A stretch of 64,000 nt of DNA from Trema orientale (Eukaryota; Streptophyta; Magnoliopsida; Rosales; Cannabaceae), in the NCBI GenBank assembly GCA_002914845.1, contig JXTC01000020.1, forward strand, positions 747,903-811,902, given 5' to 3'. Position numbers and translations under genes: made by a program. Below the pieces are notes generated by a model, which saw nothing but the letters and a program-made list of their open reading frames with translations, did not search any database and was not told the DNA's origin. Numbering within the stretch: position 1 is the first letter of the stretch; every line of letters begins with the position of its first letter. Below are positions 58,601 to 64,000 of this stretch, piece after piece.

Positions 58601-61600
58601 TAATAGTTGGGTATAATAAAGGCAAATGCTGGAGAAGCCATCTATTCCTCATTTACTATGACAGTCAATACAAACATGTCTGCATTAAATGCTGCTGTTT
58701 CTCTCATTATTACACACCACCTCTCGTCTTCTTTTTTAGTTTTTAGTCCCTTTTTGGCTTTTGATTCTCAAATTTAACCCTTTTCTTTTTCTTTTGAAAG
58801 GCCCCCACAACCCGCTTCTTTTCTAAAATTCAAAATGCCCAGATAAAATTCGAATGTGGAGTGGAAGTGGAACACAAATATCACTCTTTCATTTCTTATT
58901 CCACTTTACAATTTGATGCAGAATGTTTTGAGAAAAAAGTTGGGGGCTGCCTTGACTTCACGTACCCATATTCAGATATTCTTCGTTTCTTTACTTCTTC
59001 CACTTAAAAAGGAGGAAAAAAATAAATTAAACGATGATTATGTATCTAATATATAAATTGATAATTATGGGTTGTATTGCTTTCAATTTCAAAGTCTCAA
59101 ATTTTTATTTTTATTTTTTTGCTTATACGAAAAGATAGCTCACAATACTTGGTTAAAAAGTAAAAATTACTTAAATTTTGCTTTCGGCAAGAGGTAATTT
59201 TGCGTTTTTAAATGGAAGGATAAAAAGGGATGAGAAGGGGAAAAATGAATATTAAACGCAAAATCGCAAATAATGTTACCAATATTTCTTTTTCGTTACA
59301 AATTTGTAAACAATTCAATTGTGATATGATAAAAAGTCCAGAGTCAAGTAACATTTGGTACTTTGTTGGAATAATTTTAAGCTTTTCTTTTAGATAATAC
59401 AGATAATAAACAAGAGCAAGAGTATAAGGGGGAAAAAAAAGAATTTTTCAGGAAGAAAAATATAAGGAGGCCTTAAATTTAAAATGACTAAGCTTGCTTC
59501 GTTGGAAGCTCTTTCAAATAACGAAAGATCTTCTATTTATTTTCTTTTTGAATAAGGTAACGAAATATACTCTAGGATTTCATCCAAACACCTTCAAAGA
59601 TTAAAGTAATGTAAAATATTAAAAATTTCAATTTATATTTACATATGAATTAAAATTTGTTTTTTATAAGATTTTTTCTGAGGTGATAAAATTTGTTTTT
59701 AATGTGAATAGCTATTAAATTGTTATGTTTAATCAATATCATGGTATCCTAAAATGAAAAGTTACACGCGGTAATTGGACATAAACGTAATAAGAATTAT
59801 GAAAATATAACGTGTGTGTGTGACTAAACAAACAACTACTCACGATCTATCGCTAATAGAATTATAAAATTAACGAAAAAATATGGAATTAAACGGTTGA
59901 TTTATATTGTACTATAGTATAGCATAAGAAAATTAATACATGATAAAGCAACCTTTCACTGTTCTACACCATAGTGAGACAAAGCATTTATATCCCTATC
60001 AAATTAAATAGCAGATATACGTCAAAATATTAAACGTATATCAATATGCATCCACTTAGCAGCTGTAATAACTATGAGATACTAATTCTTTTGCTACATA
60101 AATTTGCTCAAACAAAATATTGAAAGTAATAATTAGAAGAGGCACACTGGATCGCTGGGCCACTACTTAATCTGAATCGCACATCATGCACTAGACTTCT
60201 TACGTGCAAGTGTGTCCCCACTTCCCACCCTTACCAAGCTGTGAGCTGTCACCATTTGGAAAGTTGATTGGCCAAAATTTATTTTTAATGAATAATTAAA
60301 TCGAACGATAGCTTTAATCGATTCATAATAACGACCAACAATAGGAAATTGTCGAGAGTTCGACTATATTTAGTAAATGTCAAATCCATTGTAATCTATG
60401 AAATCCAAGTCACAAAAGTCGTGATGCTACTCTGTTGACCAAGAATTTTACGTAGCCTTACACGGAAATAATTAACAGTAATTATTACTCCGTAAACCAG
60501 TCAAAACCTGTCCTTAAAAATTGTTGTTCTCGGTTTGATAATATTATAGTCTTATTTACTAAGTTGATATATAAATGTTCTCTTTTTTTGCTAATCATAT
60601 ATAACTGTGTAATTGATTAAAAATGTGAGAATGGTATAGTACCATATAAAAGTATAGGAGAATTCTACTATAGGAGCGGTAAAAACGCTCCTACAAATAG
60701 GAGTGTTTTTTTACCCATTAGATCAGAATCGTATGGTCCTTAATTATGATGGATGTAGTTGGTTGTTGTATAATGTATTACACTTGAGCACTATTTTTCT
60801 TTTTGTCTATTCTTTCGAAACTTGATATGTTTTGTTAAAATAAAATAAAAGAATGATGTCATTATTAATTGATTAGGGGTAGTTTTTCAGCCAAAAAAAA
60901 TTGATTAGGCCTAGTATTCCACAAAATTTGCTTCATTTGCCTTAATGGTTCCTTATTCTCATATCCATAGAATGACTTTTTTTCGTTTTTTTTTTTTCAT
61001 TTTTATTTTTGGAGGAGTAGAATGGCTCTGTTTTTACATTTGATCTCCTGCAAATTTTTTTTTTTTTTTGAAAAGATCTCCTACAAATTTCATTCCACCC
61101 CTTCTACGAAAATAGTGAAACCCAGAATCTAGTGAGACCAACTTTGCAATATACTTTTTGTTTTAAGGTGAAATCTGCGGTTTTCTAAAACTCTGAAGGA
61201 TTCCGATTTTAGCTATATTTTCCATCTATTTTCAGTCTGCTCACTTGGAAAGAGGGTAAAACCCAGAATAAATCTCACTCTCAAGTCTCAAGTAAGAATT
61301 ACAGTCTTTACATATATACTAAGTTTTTTAAAATTAAAAGATAAACATATTTTTCATGAAAAAAAGGAACCATTTTTAAAAGCAAATAAACTACCATTTC
61401 AATCAGAAAGGATGAAGATGTCTTCAGTTCAGTATTCAACAATTTTAACAAAAAAATATAACTTGCAAAATAAGTGTTGGTGTTCACGATTTCAGAACCC
61501 AATCTATATAACACCCTACCTTCAACAAAAATCGATAACATCCGGAGAAAAAGACCTCTCTTACCACAGGTAAATCACAATATTTGTTTTTGATATAGAA

Positions 61601-62319
61601 TCAAGGGGAAGATCAATATTAATTATCGCTTTTTTGCCACCATACAATAACAATATCAATATAACCATAATGTGTCTAAAACTTCTGAACTCATGAGCCA
61701 TGAACGTTGTCGTTGGAATTGGACGGTAAAGACTGCTCAAGAAAAAAACAACAAAAAAAAAAAAGTAAGAAAAGAAAGGACAGTGGGTATATACTATTCT
61801 GTGGTGGAGTACATCGTGTAGTCAATCGTTTGACAAAAGAATAATTTATTAACCGTTCGATTGAAAAAAAAAATCACTCCTACTTATAGGAGGGGTTTTG
61901 CCCCTCTTACAATAGATTTTTCCAAAAGTATATTTTTCATGGAAAAAATAAGTATTACATAAAATATATACACCGCATAGAACGATCAAAATAATAAATC
62001 TACTTGCAGTTTCACTATTTGCATTTAAAAAAATCAAACATTATTTATTTATTCATTGAAAGGAAACTCAATTTACAGTTCTTAATTGCATTTTTTATCT
62101 ATTTGTTTGGGGAAATATATATATATTTTTTTTTTGGCGAACCTCGACTTATTGAGAGAAATTATATTAAAAGAGAAAGAAAAAGAAGAGACACTAAGTT
62201 AGAGGGGGGCATAAATCTGACCTCTCGGGATAAAGAAATAGAAAAAGAAATAAAATCAACAAAACTGATAATTAGGCTTCACAATACAATCGTCGTAAAC
62301 AAAATATGAAATAAAAGAT
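58601..62319. other. Intergenic DNA
   Basis: AT-rich, with no supported gene. Contains the putative 1.26-kb inverted-end element listed separately at 60662-61920. The rest shows only homopolymer runs and short spurious frames. Confidence 0.4.
60662..61920. repeat. Possible non-autonomous element with hairpin-forming ends
   Basis: The left end (CTACTATAGGAGCGGTAAAA, ACGCTCCTAC, ATAGGAGTGTTTTTTTACC) resembles the complement of the right end (CTATTGTAAGAGGGGCAAAA, CCCCTCCTAT, GTAGGAGTGATTTTTTTTT). Each end also contains its own small hairpin. The interior is noncoding. Target duplications are not evident, so the pairing could be two separate MITE fragments. Confidence 0.4.
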
Positions 62320-64000
62320 GGAGCGGACCACCACCAAGTGGGACAAACAAAAGAAAGAGCACGATAAGCTAAAGAATCAGCTACACGATTGCCCTCGCGA
62401 GTGACCACAAAATCCATATTAGTAATGTACCCTAATGCTCTACACCAAGCTGATCTCTAACAGAAAGGAACTTTAAGAGAACGGGCCAAAAGAAGAGAAA
62501 TCATGTAGACTGAATCATTCTCTAATCAGAGACGTTTTCATCCATATTTCTAAGCAAAATCAATCGCATGAATCGCCGCTGCCAATTCTGCCTGAAAAGC
62601 GTAACCAATTTCTAAAGGAATAGAAAAACATTTGCGAACAAACCCTCTATGATTCTGAAACACCCCTGAATACCCAGAAGGACCCAGTGAGCCATAAGGA
62701 ATACCATCAATGTTGACCTTGACCCAGGACAAAGGAGGAAGTTTCCATATAACTTCAATAATAATTGGTGCCTTTCGAGGCCTATCTTTGACCCGAAGCT
62801 CTTGTTAAATTTAAGAGATCAGTCGTAGAGTTAAACATAGAGCCAGAAACCAGAGACTCAGCCTCTCTAATAAAACGCTATAAGAGAACATATGCTGAAG
62901 ATATAGATGGCTTTTTATTTTCAAAAATTATCAAATTCCGAAGATGCTATATAATCCAAAAAATAGAGACCAAACCAATTTTCCAAAAAGATCGAAATTA
63001 CGGGCTAAATGAGCAAAGTTGAGCTCTATCCCAAAGATCCATCACAGAGCCCTCCAGAAAGACTAGAGTGCGAAATAATGAGAACAAGGCCAACCAAAGC
63101 TGCACAACAAAAAGGCAATCGAGGAACAAATGTAACGAGTCCTCCATCGAGGGACGACAGAAACAAGAATAAGACGGAAGTTAAAAGCCTCGCCTCATCA
63201 AAGAAGATGCAGTAGGAAATTGATTATGAAGAGTTCTCCAAAGTAAAACTAACTTTGAAGGAGGGATGAAGGAAGACCAAATCTGCTTTCCCCAAGAGCA
63301 AACAACTAGAGAATCAGAAAGAGAAACATAAGCATCAGATCAGGTAATTATAACATCTAAAGAACTCATCCAGTACAAAGCATCTGGGCCATCTAAAATC
63401 ACAATGACTTAATAACATCAGCTATTCTCGGAAAATGATCTGTAAAAGCAGAAGGAAGAGATCAATCCGAATCCGTTAAAAAATTCCCAACCAAACTCTC
63501 CAATAGAGGATCAATAAATATAGAAGAAGATACCAAATCCAACAGTGGGAAACCCAACCAATTATCAATCCAAAATTTAACTTTAGAATGTCTTCTAACT
63601 AGCCAACAGGATTTTTCACGAAGATCTTGACACAAAGAGCGAAGCCCAGGCCAAATAGAGGATTTAATCTGATATCTAAAATTCCAATTGCTCCTAAAGA
63701 AATATACTCGAAGATAAGAAAATAAATCAGAATCAACAGCCATCACTCTCCAAGCGAACTTTTTAAGAAGGGCTTTATTGAGCAAGGATAAGTCACGAAG
63801 ACCTAAACCACCCTCCTCTTTAGGCTGACAGCATTTCTTCTACGAGATTTGGACTGGCTTCTTTTGGAGAATGGAACCTGACTAAATAAAATTTCGAATT
63901 ATCTTTGTCATTTTACTTAGTAAAGAACTAGCCATCTATAAATATGAAAATAATGAAGAAGTGAACTATAGATCACAGAACTAACCAGAGCAACTCTGCC
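62320..64000 (-). mobile_element. LINE (L1-type) 3' portion, degenerate, runs off the window
   Basis: Minus-strand fragments in order: near 64000-63900, RVALVSSVIYSSLLHYF, matching the end of the reverse transcriptase region; 63785-63462, LNKALLKKFAWRVMAVDSD followed by SSIWPGLRSL and SKVKFWIDNWLG, typical of the region after the RT of plant LINEs; a damaged zf-RVT region about 63400-62900; then an RNase H-like domain, WVKVNIDGIPYGSLGPSGYS and QAELAAAIHAIDFA, at 62730-62550, continuing in broken frames to about 62320 (REGNRVADSLA). Several frame breaks and stops make it inactive. Endonuclease and most RT would lie beyond the right edge. Confidence 0.8.

Overview
The window is nuclear DNA from a flowering plant, most likely a eudicot. 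The composition is very AT-rich, genes are few and split by GT-AG introns, intergenic space is several kilobases, and much of it is transposon debris (MULE, hAT, SINE, LINE and foldback elements). I cannot name the species from sequence alone.

Five protein-coding genes can be modelled exon by exon, and all junction phases but one are clean. (1) 6507-10174, minus: a KANADI-type GARP transcription factor closest to KAN4/ATS, six exons, 373 aa, with a hAT element inside intron 4. (2) 32067-34421, plus: the plant TMEM147 orthologue, an ER multi-pass membrane protein, seven exons, 228 aa. (3) 35601-37997, minus: a two-domain B3 (REM-type) protein, four exons, 424 aa, convergent with TMEM147. (4) 42787-46250, minus: a three-domain B3 protein, six exons, about 613 aa, with a duplicated two-exon B3 module and one uncertain splice acceptor. 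(5) 54883-57732, minus: an intronless 949-aa fold-type I PLP-transferase/MOCOS-like protein in which the usual PLP lysine position is arginine.

RNA genes: one tRNA-Arg(ACG)-like sequence (30287-30357) has a shortened T-loop and may be a pseudogene. Two tRNA-derived SINEs (29619-29791 and 47012-47111) carry recognisable target-site duplications.

Mobile DNA: three members of one Mutator-like family share the end GAGAAAAGGACATGGATAGG. One is a 3.2-kb degenerate copy (16381-19583) with a MuDR-type transposase N-terminal remnant; two are short MITEs. All three carry CTTGACC/GGTCAAG motifs, most abundantly the large copy. There are also several hAT MITEs with 8-bp duplications, a 147-bp palindromic MITE with a perfect 9-bp duplication, an 809-bp foldback upstream of TMEM147, two 2-kb dispersed repeats (20687-22830 and 26335-28700), and the 3' half of a LINE running off the right edge.

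The genes do not form a pathway or cluster; they are ordinary unlinked functions. I found no clearly new biochemical system. The most useful leads are the MULE family that carries W-box-like motifs, the B3 exon duplication, the lysine-less PLP protein and the intronic hAT in KAN4.
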